Origin: Verrucomicrobia bacterium UBA1412
GTDB lineage: Bacteria; Verrucomicrobiota; Verrucomicrobiia; Limisphaerales; UBA1412
NCBI GenBank assembly: GCA_002305615.1
Contig: DBPU01000099.1
Coordinates: 1 to 5,528 of the forward strand
Length of the DNA: 5,528 nt
Direction: 5' to 3'
This document shows positions 4,943 through 5,528 of the stretch, piece by piece (the first letter of the stretch is position 1; each line of letters begins with the position of its first letter). Made by a program: the position numbers and the translations under genes. A model generated the notes under the pieces. It did no database searches. It had not been told where the DNA came from and saw only the letters and a list, made by a program, of their open reading frames with translations.

Positions 4943-5528
4943 TTACATGCCCGGAGGTCTTCCCCCAAAAGGCATCTCCATCTTAATACACTTGTTTAAA
5001 CCACGTCTTAACTCCTCCTCCGTCAAGGCACCCACCTTGTTGGTATCAGACTCCTCAAACCACTTTTCGAATGATTTAAGAAAAACATCCCGACTCACCT
5101 TCCCTGCCTTCTCAACATCCATGGCAGAAAATAGAGCTTTTCCGATAAACGATCCGGGACCAAATCCTCTTCTCTGTTGGGGCCGGCCTTCACCTTCATC
5201 CTCGGAAGCACCACCCTCTCTCGGACCTCCGCCTCCCGGAGGACCTCCAAAACCACCACCCAGTTCAACTCCGGTGCTTTTCCCGCTCAATTGATCCGCG
5301 ACAGATTGCCACCGAATCCCTACGAAAGCCTTAATCGGCTTAACTCCTCCTCCTCCGAAGCCCCCAGGTCCCCCCGGACCGCCGCCTGGACCTCCCGGAC
5401 CTCCAAAGCCTCTTTCACGGCCGGGGCCGCGCCCGTTTTGCTGTCCAAGGTTGCCCTCCGGATTTTGCTGCATATCCATTCCCGGGGGTTGATCCCAGTT
5501 GTCCCCCATCTCATCGGGGAAAGCACCC
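4943..5528 (-). CDS. CotH-type protein, C-terminal part with Gly/Pro-rich region and EF-hand-like tail (5' end outside the window)
   Basis: The frame is open to the right edge; codons before the internal ATG at 5507-5509 read GAFPDE, so the protein starts outside the window. Numbered from that internal Met, the fragment has a Gly/Pro-rich stretch (28-55), then KPIKAFVGIRWQSVADQLSG (57-76), which matches the 'FV..R..SVR.QLAG' helix at the end of CotH kinase-like domains. A second Gly-rich linker (83-95) follows. The tail 115-175 contains two EF-hand-like loops: 131-142 (DVEKAGKVSRDV), degenerate at loop positions 3, 5 and 12, and 155-166 (DTNKVGALTEEE), which keeps D1, N3, G6 and E12. CotH of Bacillus phosphorylates spore-coat proteins; bacterial relatives of this kind are generally exported. 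The kinase catalytic residues and any signal peptide lie outside the window. The family call rests on the short helix, the tail architecture and the neighbouring DUF4956 and VTC genes. Confidence 0.68.
   Translation of the reverse strand, partial: GAFPDEMGDNWDQPPGMDMQQNPEGNLGQQNGRGPGRERGFGGPGGPGGGPGGPGGFGGGGVKPIKAFVGIRWQSVADQLSGKSTGVELGGGFGGPPGGGGPREGGASEDEGEGRPQQRRGFGPGSFIGKALFSAMDVEKAGKVSRDVFLKSFEKWFEESDTNKVGALTEEELRRGLNKCIKMEMPFGGRPPGM
5345..5407 (-). repeat. Gly/Pro-rich low-complexity codon repeat inside the CotH-like gene
   Basis: About 21 codons encode an imperfect G-G-P repeat (residues 35-55 counted from the internal Met at 5509), seen on the plus strand as reiterated CC(T/C/G)-rich triplets such as CCTCCCGGACCTCC. 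A shorter similar run lies at about 5224-5261 and encodes a second Gly/Pro-rich linker. Such repeats are flexible spacers in exported proteins and are prone to length change by slippage. There is no evidence of a mobile origin. Confidence 0.7.

Noticed and set aside
4935..5294. Plus-strand open frame with Pro/Ser-rich sequence
   Set aside because: It is the complement of the Gly-rich and EF-hand-encoding part of the CotH-like gene; the proline runs are simply the reverse of glycine codons.
5224..5410. CRISPR or satellite-like array suggested by repeated CCTCC/GGACC units
   Set aside because: The units are irregular, have no unique spacers, and are in frame as Gly/Pro codons of the CotH-like gene.

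Overview
The window looks like chromosomal DNA from a free-living Gram-negative bacterium, most likely of the Planctomycetota-Verrucomicrobiota-Lentisphaerota group. This is an inference from gene content: a large SGLT-type sodium/sugar symporter divergent from a fucose-isomerase-like gene, and a CotH protein with a Gly/Pro-rich, EF-hand tail. It is also suggested by moderate GC content and by start codons with weak or no Shine-Dalgarno sequences. No marker gene fixes the taxon. There are no rRNA, tRNA, CRISPR or transposase sequences.

Left part (1-2142), a sugar module. At the left edge is the 5' end of an L-fucose/L-arabinose isomerase-like gene on the minus strand. A 157-bp AT-rich divergent spacer separates it from a complete SSS-family symporter on the plus strand. 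The spacer holds a good sigma-70-like promoter for the isomerase-like gene and two short palindromes that could be operators. The symporter gene ends in a strong intrinsic terminator.

Middle part (2161-3456). A 431-residue protein follows, with features of a circularly permuted ATP-grasp enzyme of unknown substrate. Its start codon lies only 18 nt after the terminator U-run. The right arm of the terminator can alternatively pair over 14 bp with the start codon and first codons of this gene. This makes a possible two-state RNA switch and is the least expected feature of the window.

Right part (3489-5528, minus strand), a three-gene cassette read right to left. It runs from the C-terminal part of a CotH-type protein with a Gly/Pro-rich region and EF-hand-like tail, through a DUF4956 membrane protein, to a VTC-domain (triphosphate-tunnel, polyphosphate-polymerase-like) protein. 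Gaps of 29 and 30 nt suggest one transcript. The content suggests a membrane-linked phosphate-transfer or polyphosphate system, but its function is not established here. The cassette converges tail-to-tail on the ATP-grasp-like gene with 32 nt between the stops and no visible terminator.
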